Shown: positions 19,790-29,440 of the stretch, piece by piece
Numbering within the stretch: position 1 is the first letter of the stretch
Layout of the letters: the number at the start of each line of letters is the position of its first letter
Assembly: GCA_024639005.1 (NCBI GenBank)
Contig: JAHEJD010000008.1
Coordinates: 1-64,000 of the forward strand
Direction of reading: 5' to 3'
From: Chromatiaceae bacterium
GTDB taxonomy: Bacteria; Pseudomonadota; Gammaproteobacteria; Chromatiales; Chromatiaceae
Length of the DNA: 64,000 bases
Notes under the pieces: model-generated
Database searches by the model: none
Told to the model about the DNA's origin: nothing
Seen by the model: the letters and a program-made list of their open reading frames with translations, nothing else
Position numbers and translations under genes: made by a program

Positions 19790-20740
19790 CTAAGATGCCC
19801 TTTTTGCCCGACGCGCCAGCCAGACCTCCAGTCCCTGCGCATTCAGCTCGATATCCGAGGCAAAGATCTGCCTCACCTCGTCAGCCGGTAGACCGCTGTG
19901 GGTGCAGCCCGCGTCGACCAGCAATCTCTCAACTGCGGTCTTCAGGCGTGTGGTGCGTCCTGCGGCATCCCGTGCTTCCTCGGCCAGCGCGATAGCCACA
20001 TGCGCCCGGATGCTCTCGCGCAGCATGTCGACATGTGCCTGCGGCTGATCGATTTTACCGAAGTGTGTCACGCAGCAGGCTACCGGATTCATTCCCAGCA
20101 TGTGCTCGAGACTGGCGAACCAGGCGTCGGGATCGAAGGCTACTGGCGTCGTCGTTGCGACCAGCAGTGGCGCCGTGTCGCGAAACTCGGTGTAGGCAAG
20201 ACCAAATGTGTCGCCGGTATACAGGTAGGCGCTGCGGTGGTCGAATATGCAGCCATGATGGTTGGCATGTCCGGGGGTGTGCAGGAACTGCAGCGTTCGA
20301 CCACCGAGCTCGAAGGTCTGCCGATCGGCAGCGGCCAGGGTCCGGTCCGCCGGGATCGGTAAAAGTTCACCGAAATCACGTCGAAAGGCCTCTTCGCCAT
20401 ATACCGCGGTAGCCCCCGCCTGCAGTTTTCCGGGATCGATCATGTGCGCCTGCCCCTTCGGATGCACGATGAGTGTCGCCCCCGGGCAATCGCGCATCAG
20501 TTGACCGGAACCACCGGCATGATCGAGATGCACATGGGTCGGTATCACATAACGCACCTGCGTCAGGTCCGCGTCGATGGCCGCGATGGCCTCTTTTATC
20601 CGCGGCAGCGAATGTTGGGTGCCCGTGTCGATGATCGCGAGTTCGCCGTTATCTTCGACCAGATAGCACGCGGCGTGCCGAGGGCGGTAGAGTCCGGTAT
20701 CGATCTGGTAGCTGTTGTAGCCAAGCGCCTCTGCCATCAT
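19790..20740 (-). CDS. MBL-fold metallohydrolase
   Basis: VIPTHVHLDHAGG (HxHxDH), LHTPGHANHH. Confidence 0.9.
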   Translation of the reverse strand: MMAEALGYNSYQIDTGLYRPRHAACYLVEDNGELAIIDTGTQHSLPRIKEAIAAIDADLTQVRYVIPTHVHLDHAGGSGQLMRDCPGATLIVHPKGQAHMIDPGKLQAGATAVYGEEAFRRDFGELLPIPADRTLAAADRQTFELGGRTLQFLHTPGHANHHGCIFDHRSAYLYTGDTFGLAYTEFRDTAPLLVATTTPVAFDPDAWFASLEHMLGMNPVACCVTHFGKIDQPQAHVDMLRESIRAHVAIALAEEARDAAGRTTRLKTAVERLLVDAGCTHSGLPADEVRQIFASDIELNAQGLEVWLARRAKRAS

Positions 20741-20781
20741 CGGTGTCCTCAGAAATCCGAGTGCCAATAACGAGTATAGGG

Positions 20782-20958
20782 ATGTCGCGACCAGACCAAC
20801 ATTGGTTAGCTGTAGGCTTTGTATTGCTGGCGCTGGCTAGCATCGCAGGTTTGGCGCTGCTGGTGAGCGGGTATTGGCGGGTGGCCAGCGAGGCGCTGGG
20901 TCTGATAATCGGTGGCGCGCTGGTGGTTGTTTTTTGGCTGGGTCTGCGTCACCGGTGA
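20782..20958 (+). CDS. Small membrane protein (58 aa, two predicted TM segments)
   Basis: MSRPDQHWLAVGFVLLALASIAGLALLVSGYWRVASEALGLIIGGALVVVFWLGLRHR; no family recognised. Confidence 0.5.
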   Translation: MSRPDQHWLAVGFVLLALASIAGLALLVSGYWRVASEALGLIIGGALVVVFWLGLRHR

Positions 20959-21030
20959 CGCATTGTGCGGGCCGTTTACTGCTGCTGTCTCGGCGTGGCT
21001 GTTCACATAACGTTATTGCCGCGAAGCCAC

Positions 21031-21576
21031 TCACTGGGCGGTAGTTGGCTCTTCCACCTGCGTCTTTAATGTCTTGAGCCCCTTGTCGTAGGCGGTACCA
21101 ATCATGCTGTCGAGCATGAGGCCAACATAGCGGCCGAATACATCCCAGCCGAAGTCGGTATCGAACTGCCATCGCAGGCGCGTTGACGCGCCGTCAGGTT
21201 CTAACAAAAAGGTCGCACGGCCGTCGCCCTTGTCGCCGAACTCCAGCTCCATGTCGACACGCTGGTTGGAGACACTGGCGGTGATTTCTTGGCTGCCGCG
21301 TCCGACCTGTTGGTCGCCGCTCTGCCAGACCATGCGCGAGCCGACGCCCTGCTCTGGACCCTCGAAGCGATACTCGGTCTGCGGGTCGATATCCGACCAA
21401 GGCGACCAGGCGTGGAACGCGCGCATCCCGTTGATGTACGGAAAGATTGTTTCAGCCTGGGCATCGATGACAATGCTGCGCTCGACTCTCGCGGAGGACG
21501 GCAGAAGCATGCCGATCACTGCGAGCAGGATCAACAGGACCAGCAATACGCGGAAAATCAAGCGGGCCAGGGCCAT
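21031..21576 (-). CDS. SRPBCC family protein
   Basis: VERSIVIDAQAETIFPYINGMRAFHAWSPWSDIDP..., START/SRPBCC pattern with N-terminal TM. Confidence 0.85.
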   Translation of the reverse strand: MALARLIFRVLLVLLILLAVIGMLLPSSARVERSIVIDAQAETIFPYINGMRAFHAWSPWSDIDPQTEYRFEGPEQGVGSRMVWQSGDQQVGRGSQEITASVSNQRVDMELEFGDKGDGRATFLLEPDGASTRLRWQFDTDFGWDVFGRYVGLMLDSMIGTAYDKGLKTLKTQVEEPTTAQ

Positions 21577-21637
21577 GGTGTTGTCTCAACGTCAGGAAAT
21601 CGGCGCTCACCGCAGTAGGTGCCATCCAACCGATAGC

Positions 21638-22246
21638 TTACAACCTCGGCCGCCAGTTGTGCACAACCAGCCGTGGACCCAGCCAATCCTGAGCGAAACG
21701 TGAGATCCCTGCATAACCAACGTCCGTACGGTACCAAGTGGCGGCCGGCGCCTGGGTGATATGTCCCAGCGTGGCGCGAATGACGCCGGCATGGGCAACC
21801 ACCAGCAGGTGTTGGCCGGGCTGGGTGTCGATCAGGCGATCGAACACGTCATGGACGCGTCGGCCGAAGTCATACAGCGGCTCTGCGCCCGGCGGCCGGT
21901 TGTTGACTGGATCGCGGTGGAAGGCCTCATATTCCTCCTTGCGCTCTATCATGAGCTGCTCGCGCACCGCACCCTCCCAGCTGCCGAATCCCACCTCGCG
22001 CAGGTCATGCTCCAACTGCAGAGGGATACCGCGTTCGCTCGCCAGCCACTCGGCGAACTCGACACAGCGTCGCATGGGCGAACTGACGATCAGCCGCCAG
22101 CCGTCGATTTCCGCCACCGCTTCCCGCATCTGCTGCCAGCCCTTCTCGGACAGCGGGTCGTCGACGCCGTTGCCACGGTAACGATTGCCGCCGCTGGGTT
22201 CGCCGTGTCGCAGGTAGTCCAAGACCGTCAATTTGTTACGCTGCAT
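21638..22246 (-). CDS. Histidine phosphatase family protein
   Basis: LRHGEPSGGNRYRGNGVDDPLSEKGWQQM, VVAHAGVIRATLGH; lacks canonical full RHGE motif surroundings but clearly the family. Confidence 0.88.
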   Translation of the reverse strand: MQRNKLTVLDYLRHGEPSGGNRYRGNGVDDPLSEKGWQQMREAVAEIDGWRLIVSSPMRRCVEFAEWLASERGIPLQLEHDLREVGFGSWEGAVREQLMIERKEEYEAFHRDPVNNRPPGAEPLYDFGRRVHDVFDRLIDTQPGQHLLVVAHAGVIRATLGHITQAPAATWYRTDVGYAGISRFAQDWLGPRLVVHNWRPRL

Positions 22247-22315
22247 TGGGGATTAGGTCGCCGCGGGCCTTTTGCTAGACTCGCCTGAGCGTACACCGTT
22301 GGGCACAATTGGGAA

Positions 22316-22624
22316 ATGAAACGGAAGAAATACATTGGGATAGACAAAGATCCACTGGGAGCGATGAACACCACCGGCAACATTATTCGCGATGCCTGGC
22401 TGTTCGGATTGATCCCCGAGACCGAGACATGTGAAGGCTGGACGGTGCAGGGCGTCAATGCCCTGTACGAGAAGGTTACGCAGGAATGGGGTAAGTATGG
22501 TCACATGGTGTCCAATCTGCCGCCCGAGCTGACCTTGAGGCATCGGGAGATCTACGATGCGGCCATCGCCCGGGCGCGAGAACTCGGTTGGGATCCGGAT
22601 GCGGGTTTGGATGGCGATAGATGA
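22316..22624 (+). CDS. Conserved-looking hypothetical protein
   Basis: 102-aa ORF with coding-like composition in an otherwise unassigned interval. Confidence 0.65.
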   Translation: MKRKKYIGIDKDPLGAMNTTGNIIRDAWLFGLIPETETCEGWTVQGVNALYEKVTQEWGKYGHMVSNLPPELTLRHREIYDAAIARARELGWDPDAGLDGDR

Positions 22625-22645
22625 AATGACACACACGCGCGGAAC

Positions 22646-22867
22646 ATGGTCAGGATTGAGCGCGCCACCTTTTTTCGGCCGGATGAGATCGCTCGCGAGG
22701 ATATCCACGTTCTGGCTGCACTGTTCAATCGGTGCCGCCTGCTGTTTTCGCGCTCCGATTATGCACATGTCTTCGTGCCGGTCCGCACGATGCAGCTGCA
22801 GGCCGTGATCGATGCGCAATTGTGCCAGCCTGAGATGCTTGCGTGTCTTATCCACGCGCCGGGCTAA
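22646..22867 (+). CDS. Hypothetical protein
   Basis: 73-aa ORF MVRIERATFFRPDEIAREDIHVLAALFNRCRLLFSRSDYAHVFV... fills the gap between two co-oriented ORFs. Confidence 0.45.
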   Translation: MVRIERATFFRPDEIAREDIHVLAALFNRCRLLFSRSDYAHVFVPVRTMQLQAVIDAQLCQPEMLACLIHAPG

Positions 22868-22872
22868 AGGGC

Positions 22873-23565
22873 ATGAGGCCGGGCGCTTATTGGTTGCTCT
22901 TGTGGGCGTTGCTCACCCCAGGACCGCAGTGCGCGGCTGCCGAGACGACGCAAGGCAGCTGGCAGTTGCAGATCAGCGGACACCATAGTTTCGTCTTCGG
23001 CGAAACCGGCTTCGGCGGCGGCGTCCGCATACCCTGGGAGGTGGTGATCCAGTTTCAGGTTCGCGATGGCGACTATCTGCTCGGTAGCGGCAGCGCCCGT
23101 TGGCTGGATCGCGTGGAAGGACTCTCGAACCCGCCAGGCTGGTTCCGCTGTCGGCAGGTCGCCGGTACCTACCTCGACAGCAACCTGACGCTGCACCAGA
23201 CCCCGCGTGTACGCTTCGCCGCCTTCCCGGTCGGAGGTCGCCTGACGCAGGGGCGCGTCCGGCTGCAGCCGGGTTACCAGCCGCCGGGCAACTATCTGGC
23301 CGTCACCTACGAGTGCGTCGACGAAGGCGTCCGTGCGGAAAACTGGTTCGCACTCGCCGAACGGGGCAAGCAGGTGCTCGGCAAACGCCAGGATGTCGAG
23401 ACGAGGCGTGACCCCGAGCGGCAGGTGGCACGGGTGAGGGAGGTCGCCGCGTTGCCCCCGGAGAGGAGCATTGAACTGCCGCTGGAGGATGGCTGGACTT
23501 TCTCTCAGGGGGGCGCGGACGACGGCAGCGCGGTCAGCTTTCGGCTGCAGCGCCTGGATGACTGA
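22873..23565 (+). CDS. Hypothetical secreted protein
   Basis: Signal peptide MRPGAYWLLLWALLTPGPQCAAAE; start at internal ATG. Confidence 0.7.
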   Translation: MRPGAYWLLLWALLTPGPQCAAAETTQGSWQLQISGHHSFVFGETGFGGGVRIPWEVVIQFQVRDGDYLLGSGSARWLDRVEGLSNPPGWFRCRQVAGTYLDSNLTLHQTPRVRFAAFPVGGRLTQGRVRLQPGYQPPGNYLAVTYECVDEGVRAENWFALAERGKQVLGKRQDVETRRDPERQVARVREVAALPPERSIELPLEDGWTFSQGGADDGSAVSFRLQRLDD

Positions 23566-24130
23566 ATGCATGTCTCGCCAGGCGTTCGACGAGATAGAGT
23601 ATCGGTCCAGGTGAGTCGTGCCTGACCACCCGACATTGATGGCCGCGTTGCGCCAGCCACGCATCTAGCGCGGCAACCTCGGCGCCGCCGCCGGGGTGCC
23701 CGCGATAGGCCAGCAATGAGATCAGACCACCAGCGCGCAGAATGGACAGCGCCTGACTCAGCGCGAGTACCGTCGTCTCCGGGCGTGTGACCAGTGACTT
23801 GTCGAATCCTGGCAGATAACCCAGGTTGAACATCACCGCCGCAACCTTGCCCGGCCAGTCGACCGGCAGCGCAGCGACCATGTGTTCATGCCCGCATAGG
23901 CGCAGACTAACCCGGTGCACAAGCCCGGCGCCCGCCAGACGTGCCTGAGCCTGTCGCAGCGCGGTGGCTTGGACGTCGAAACCCATCACCTGACCCTCAG
24001 TGCCGACCTGTTGCGCCAGAAAAAGCAGATCGTGACCATTGCCGACCGTGGCATCGATCGCCAGATCGCCGGCCTGCACTATGCCGGAGAGGGCCTGTTG
24101 GGCCACGCCGGTGAGCGGCCGATTCCTCAT
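23534..24130 (-). CDS. mnmM: Class I SAM methyltransferase, MnmM/YtqB (PF06962-like) family
   Basis: AIDATVGNGHDLLFLAQQVG, VMFNLGYLPGFDKSLVTRPETTVLALSQAL, LAYRGHPGG: hallmark motifs of the YtqB/MnmM family. Confidence 0.85.
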   Translation of the reverse strand: MRNRPLTGVAQQALSGIVQAGDLAIDATVGNGHDLLFLAQQVGTEGQVMGFDVQATALRQAQARLAGAGLVHRVSLRLCGHEHMVAALPVDWPGKVAAVMFNLGYLPGFDKSLVTRPETTVLALSQALSILRAGGLISLLAYRGHPGGGAEVAALDAWLAQRGHQCRVVRHDSPGPILYLVERLARHAFSHPGAAAES

Positions 24131-25182
24131 CTGCAGCGTCGGATGTCCGCCTCGGCGGGCAGGGGTGCCGCGCGAATCAGATGATCGGCGAGACACCGGG
24201 TATACCAAGGTATGGTCAGCGCACCCCGCGCACCGAAGCCGTTGCAGACCCAGAGGCACGGGAATTGCGGGTGTCGGCCGAGCAGCGGATAGCGATCGCG
24301 CGTGGCGGGGCGCAGGCCGGCCTGATGCGCGACCACCCGGAATTGTGCCCCCGGCAGCAGCCTCTCCAGCCCGCGCAACAGCTCCTGCTTGCCGCCGCTG
24401 GTGGGTTTGTCATCGATTAACTTGTGGTCGTGTGTGGCGCCGAGGCGGATCTCACCGTTCGTAAGCGGCACCAGCCAATGGGCTCCGTTGACAATGTAAC
24501 CGAGCCGCCGGTCCGCGATCTGCAGATTCAGTATCTCGCCCTTGACCGGCGCCAACGGCAGCCAGTCGAACCAAGGATTGAGGCGCACTCGCGCACCGTC
24601 GCAGAAGACCAACCGGTCCGCGCGCAGGCCGGCCGCTGCCACCCCATCCGCGGTGGGCTCAATCTCCCGATAATCGAGGGTGTGCTCGTGGAGGGCGCCG
24701 TGATGCGTCAGCCAACGACGCAGATGGTGCAGCAACTGTGGCATATCGACATACCCGGTGCGGTGCTGGACAAAACCGCCGTAGGGTGACGAGACGGGTT
24801 CCGGACACTGGTCGCTGTCGAAGCGCTCCCCGAGCAGATCGCGATTGGCCGGATCCTCAGAAACGCGGTTGTAGAAGCGTTGCTGCCCAGGGGATCGGAA
24901 TAGGCGCAGCATAGGGCAGGTGTGCAGCAAACGTCGTTGTAGGCGATGCTGTAAATCCGCATACCAGCGATCCGAGAGGCCCAGCCAGTCGTCCAGTTGT
25001 GGCCTGCGGCTGTAGCGCATCCCGGCCAACGGATTGATGAGACCCGCGGCAACGCGGGAAGAGGCAGTTAAATGCCCGTCGTCTATTACGCAAACCTGCT
25101 GGCCGGCCTCGATAAGTTGCCAGGCCAGGGCGCTGCCGGCGAGCCCCTGGCCCAGGATCAGGGTGTCGAAACGCTGCGACAT
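24127..25182 (-). CDS. FAD-dependent oxidoreductase (DAO family, MnmC(o)/MnmL-like candidate)
   Basis: N-terminal GxGxxG FAD site TLILGQGLAGSALAWQLIEAGQQVCVID; DAO C-terminus GLRPATRDRYPLLGRHPQFPCLWVCNGFGARGALTIP; 4-bp overlap with the downstream methyltransferase. Confidence 0.85.
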   Translation of the reverse strand: MSQRFDTLILGQGLAGSALAWQLIEAGQQVCVIDDGHLTASSRVAAGLINPLAGMRYSRRPQLDDWLGLSDRWYADLQHRLQRRLLHTCPMLRLFRSPGQQRFYNRVSEDPANRDLLGERFDSDQCPEPVSSPYGGFVQHRTGYVDMPQLLHHLRRWLTHHGALHEHTLDYREIEPTADGVAAAGLRADRLVFCDGARVRLNPWFDWLPLAPVKGEILNLQIADRRLGYIVNGAHWLVPLTNGEIRLGATHDHKLIDDKPTSGGKQELLRGLERLLPGAQFRVVAHQAGLRPATRDRYPLLGRHPQFPCLWVCNGFGARGALTIPWYTRCLADHLIRAAPLPAEADIRRCR

Positions 25183-25226
25183 GGGGCCATTCTCGCACGT
25201 CGCGGATCAAACGCCGCGCCAAGGCT

Positions 25227-26009
25227 TCACCCGGTCGCGCGGGCCGGATCGCGATGCCCCAGCGGGCGCTGGATGGGGTCCTGCAGCGCACGCAGGATGT
25301 TGCCGCGCGCCAGCTCGGCGATCTGCTTGCGGGAGTGACCCTGCAATACGATAGGCTCGCCAAATACGACATGGACTGCGGTTCGCCGGCGTAGGATCAA
25401 GCCACGCAGGTTTTCGCCGAGCGATTGCTGATCCGTGTAGGGGGCTGTAGGGTCGTGCTCACCGTCGATGTGGTAGCGCAGCGCGACCGCAACGACGTCT
25501 GTGCCGGTGTCCAGTGCGGCGCCGAACAGGCGCGAGAAAAAGGGTCGCACCTCACGCCCATCGGTCGTCGTCCCCTCAGGAAACAAGGTCAGAATGCGTT
25601 TTTCGCGCAGTCGCTGGGCAATCTGTTCGCTGATCGCGCCGGCCTCCCCGTGACCGCGACGGATGAACAGGGTTCCGGAGCGGGCGGCAAGCCAGCCGAT
25701 CAGCGGCCACTCGCGGATCTCGTGCTTGGACAGGAAATCGGTATGGGTCAGCCCGCCGAGCACGACGATGTCGAGCCAGGAGACGTGATTGCTTACCAGG
25801 AGTACCGGCGCCTGCGGACGATATCCCGCGACCGTGATCTGTACGCCGAGGACATCGGCCAGGCGGTTGTGCCACCAGGACGTGATGTCGGGATGAGTTC
25901 GCATTTCACCGGTGGCCTGGCGAGTCACGATGACCGGCGTCAGAAGCACTCCGAGCAACACATGAAGCACTAGCCGCAGCCCGCGCCATAGCACCCGGAG
26001 ATACGTCAT
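25227..26009 (-). CDS. Lysophospholipid / 1-acyl-sn-glycerol-3-phosphate acyltransferase
   Basis: SNHVSWLDIVVLGG (HX4D), LFPEGTTTDGREVRPF; start at MTYLRVLWRG. Confidence 0.92.
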   Translation of the reverse strand: MTYLRVLWRGLRLVLHVLLGVLLTPVIVTRQATGEMRTHPDITSWWHNRLADVLGVQITVAGYRPQAPVLLVSNHVSWLDIVVLGGLTHTDFLSKHEIREWPLIGWLAARSGTLFIRRGHGEAGAISEQIAQRLREKRILTLFPEGTTTDGREVRPFFSRLFGAALDTGTDVVAVALRYHIDGEHDPTAPYTDQQSLGENLRGLILRRRTAVHVVFGEPIVLQGHSRKQIAELARGNILRALQDPIQRPLGHRDPARATG

Positions 26010-26318
26010 TCGGTGGCCTTTGTTCCCGCGATCGTCGTCGCGTCGATTATAGAACGCATCGATTGCGAGAGCATTCGCCCGCAGCGCGAATCGCCAGCGA
26101 TGCGACGCTGCCGGTCCTTGAATGCCGAGCGCCGCCAGCCTAATTCCGGCCACAGAACAGGGTCTTTCTTCACCGCAGCGGCCGTTCGCGGAAGAAATTG
26201 TGGGAATTTCGAGGCTGCGAGCGTGTATTGTTGCGAAGGTCCGCGGGAAAACCCGCAAACGCCCCGGTCCGGTGCGCTAGACTATTGAGCTGTCGGACAA
26301 AAAATTAGGTTGCTTGAC

Positions 26319-28217
26319 ATGCCAGAGAGCGCACCCGGTGCGACATACCCGCTGCTTGACGAAATCGAATCTCCCGCCGCGCTTCGCGCATTGCCCGCCA
26401 GCGACCTGCCGGAGGTGGCGGCGGAGGTGCGACAATTCCTGATCGATACGGTCTCGCAGACCGGCGGGCACCTGGCCGCCGGTCTGGGTGTGGTCGAACT
26501 CACGGTCGCTCTGCATCATGTCTTCAACACCCCGCACGATCGCCTGCTCTGGGATGTGGGCCATCAGGCGTATCCCCACAAGATCCTGACTGGACGACGC
26601 GAGCGGCTGCATACGCTGCGCATGAAGGATGGGCTTTCCGGCTTCTTAAAACGCGACGAGTCGGAATACGACGCCTTCGGTGCCGGTCACTCGAGCACCT
26701 CGATCAGCGCGGCGCTCGGTATGGCGGTTGCCGCCCATGCGGCCGGCGAGGAACGCGAGCACATCGCCGTCATCGGGGATGGTGCGCTATCCGCCGGTAT
26801 GGCCTTTGAGGCGTTGAATCACGCCGGCGCCCTCGACCTCGATCTGCTGGTGATTCTGAACGACAACGATATGTCGATATCGCCGCCGGTCGGGGCCGTC
26901 AGCAACTATCTCGCGCGCGTACTCTCCAGCGGCTTCTACAACCGGGTGCGCGAGGGCGGTAAACAAGTTCTCAGCGGCATGCCGGGGGTGAAGGACCTGG
27001 TGCACCGCTGGGAAGAGCACATGAAGGGTATGGTGACGCCCGGTACGCTGTTCGAAGAACTCGGCTTCAACTATATCGGCCCGATCGACGGCCACGACGT
27101 GTCCTTGCTGGTCAGTACGCTGCGCAATATGAAGGCGATGCGCGGGCCGCGCCTGTTGCACATCGTCACTCAAAAAGGCCACGGTTATGCGCCGGCGGAG
27201 GGGGATCCCTGCGTCTATCACGGCGTCACGCCCTTCGATCCATCGACCGGCGAGATGGCCAAGAAATCGGCCGGCAAGAGTTTTACCTCGGTATTCTCGG
27301 ACTGGGCATGCGATGTCGCCGAGAAGGATCCGCGCCTGATGGCGGTCACCCCGGCAATGTGTGAAGGCTCCGGCCTGGTCAAGTTAGCCAAGCGCTTTCC
27401 GGAACGGTATTTCGATGTCGGGATCGCTGAACAGCATGCGGTAACTTTTTCGGCCGGCATGGCCTGCGAAAATCTCAAGCCGGTGGTTGCGATCTATTCG
27501 ACGTTCCTGCAGCGCGCTTACGATCAGATGCTGCACGATGTTGCACTGCAAAATCTCGATGTGACCTTTGCCGTAGATCGTGCCGGCCAAGTGGGGGCCG
27601 ATGGTGCCACCCATGCCGGAATTTTTGATTTGAGCTATGCGCGCTGCATCCCCAATATGGCGATCCTTGCGCCGGCCGACGAGGCCGAATGTCGGCTGAT
27701 GTTGCAGACTGCCTATGACCATCCCGGGCCCGCATTGGTGCGCTACCCGCGTGGCGTTGGCGTCGGCGCTGAGGTCGGTGACGGTTTCGATACGCTTCCT
27801 TGGGGTTGTGCTGAGATCGTCAGGCACGGCCGCGGCGTGGCGATTCTGGCGTTCGGCACCCTGCTACAGTCCGCGCGGCGCGTGGGCGACAGGCTCGATG
27901 CTACCGTTGTCAACATGCGCTTCGTCAAGCCGCTCGATCAGGAGTTGGTTCTACAGATGGCCTGTGATCATGAGCTGCTGGTGACGCTGGAAGAAAACGT
28001 CGTGCAGGGCGGCGCGGGTTCCGCGGTCAATGAGGCACTGCATGCCGCTGGTATCGCGGCGAATGTGCTGAATCTTGGTTTGCCGGACGTCTTCATCGAA
28101 CATGCGACGCAGGCCGAACAGCTCGAGATCGCCGGATTGTCCCCCCAGCAGATCGAGTCCCGCGTGCGTGCCGCGTTGGTCAAACAGTCTGGGGGCTCGC
28201 AGGCCGCGCAGGCCTGA
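26319..28217 (+). CDS. dxs: 1-deoxy-D-xylulose-5-phosphate synthase
   Basis: [50 protein letters not shown]. Confidence 0.98.
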   Translation: MPESAPGATYPLLDEIESPAALRALPASDLPEVAAEVRQFLIDTVSQTGGHLAAGLGVVELTVALHHVFNTPHDRLLWDVGHQAYPHKILTGRRERLHTLRMKDGLSGFLKRDESEYDAFGAGHSSTSISAALGMAVAAHAAGEEREHIAVIGDGALSAGMAFEALNHAGALDLDLLVILNDNDMSISPPVGAVSNYLARVLSSGFYNRVREGGKQVLSGMPGVKDLVHRWEEHMKGMVTPGTLFEELGFNYIGPIDGHDVSLLVSTLRNMKAMRGPRLLHIVTQKGHGYAPAEGDPCVYHGVTPFDPSTGEMAKKSAGKSFTSVFSDWACDVAEKDPRLMAVTPAMCEGSGLVKLAKRFPERYFDVGIAEQHAVTFSAGMACENLKPVVAIYSTFLQRAYDQMLHDVALQNLDVTFAVDRAGQVGADGATHAGIFDLSYARCIPNMAILAPADEAECRLMLQTAYDHPGPALVRYPRGVGVGAEVGDGFDTLPWGCAEIVRHGRGVAILAFGTLLQSARRVGDRLDATVVNMRFVKPLDQELVLQMACDHELLVTLEENVVQGGAGSAVNEALHAAGIAANVLNLGLPDVFIEHATQAEQLEIAGLSPQQIESRVRAALVKQSGGSQAAQA

Positions 28218-28270
28218 GATTGGTTTCCGATGGCCGGCCAGCACCGACGCAGCGATGGGCAACATGCAGG

Positions 28271-29386
28271 CTAGCTGAACAGCGTCAGCACGCCCGTGTA
28301 GCCGTACAAACGGTGGTGAGAGATCTCGCCATTGGCATAGAAGCCTGCCAGCGGAACATCGCCGAGCAGGCGCTTCACTAGCTGCATCTCAGCCGCATCC
28401 TCGCCGAACAAATTCCGTCCGCGGCCCAGACAGCTGTGGTAGAGCGCACCGCGCGCCGGTCCGGGCAGGCGACTCAGCAGCCCTTCGACCATATGCACCA
28501 GATCTTCGCGCGCCGTCTCTGCGTCGCGGCGGGCGAACTGGAGCTCCATACCTGGTTGCACCAGGTCGCCGATTGCCAACAGTCCCTGATCCGGGTCAAT
28601 GCCGATCAGGTTCCGTACCAGATAGTCGCCAGTGTCCGACCCGGGGATCGGCAGTGCGGCAAAGATATAGCCACCGACGCGCCGTAGGTCGCGCGCCAGC
28701 ACCTCGCCGATGTCTTCTTTGAACACATCCAGCGCGGGTCGATCGTCGATGGTCTGGATAACATTGCGCTGACAGCCGGTGATCTGGTGCCGGGTGCCGA
28801 TCAGACTGCAGCCCTGGCTGAGACCCGTCGTAACCGAAACTCGGCCGCTGAAGAGCACGCCGGAGAGTCCGCCCCCGCCGGCGCGATCCGCGATTTGCAC
28901 CGCCAGGCTCTCAGCAGAGGCGATGCCGCCGATTAAAAAACCACCCTGTAGGCCGTCGCTGAGCTCGATCAGTTGGGCCGGCAGCCGGGTGTTGCTTGGA
29001 TCGCCGTGCACGACGGCAACCGATGCGAGGGTTCTCTCACGCCAGCTCCTAGTGGCATCGAGCCAATCGTTTAGGTTGTCGTCGAGCGCCGGGATCAGGC
29101 GGAAATCCTCTTCGGCGAAGGGTGTCGTCAGCACCGACAAACCAGGCTCTGCATAGGTCTCGCGGCCGCTGCTGCACAGCCCCATGCCGACGCAGCCGAC
29201 CCAATGGGCGATGCCGCTGCGTCCGCGCAGGTAGTCGAGCATCCGATCGGTGTCGCCGGCCAGTTCTTCGGCGACATAGATAAAGGCAAGCTTCCCCTCG
29301 GCCGCGTGATCGATACCTGCCAGCACGCCGTCGCAGGCCTCACGCCAACCGGCTGAGGTAACGTGGATGCTGTGGAAGGAAGACAT
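28271..29386 (-). CDS. FIST N/C-terminal domain protein (small-molecule sensor-like)
   Basis: GCVGMGLCSSGRETYAEPGLSVLTTPF..., C-terminal ALYHSCLGRGRNLFGEDAAEMQLVKRLLGDVPLAGFYANGEISH. Confidence 0.85.
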   Translation of the reverse strand: MSSFHSIHVTSAGWREACDGVLAGIDHAAEGKLAFIYVAEELAGDTDRMLDYLRGRSGIAHWVGCVGMGLCSSGRETYAEPGLSVLTTPFAEEDFRLIPALDDNLNDWLDATRSWRERTLASVAVVHGDPSNTRLPAQLIELSDGLQGGFLIGGIASAESLAVQIADRAGGGGLSGVLFSGRVSVTTGLSQGCSLIGTRHQITGCQRNVIQTIDDRPALDVFKEDIGEVLARDLRRVGGYIFAALPIPGSDTGDYLVRNLIGIDPDQGLLAIGDLVQPGMELQFARRDAETAREDLVHMVEGLLSRLPGPARGALYHSCLGRGRNLFGEDAAEMQLVKRLLGDVPLAGFYANGEISHHRLYGYTGVLTLFS

Positions 29387-29440
29387 GGCGCGAGGCGATG
29401 CAGTCGGGCGGTGCCGGCATTCCGCCGCACCGCCGCGAAC

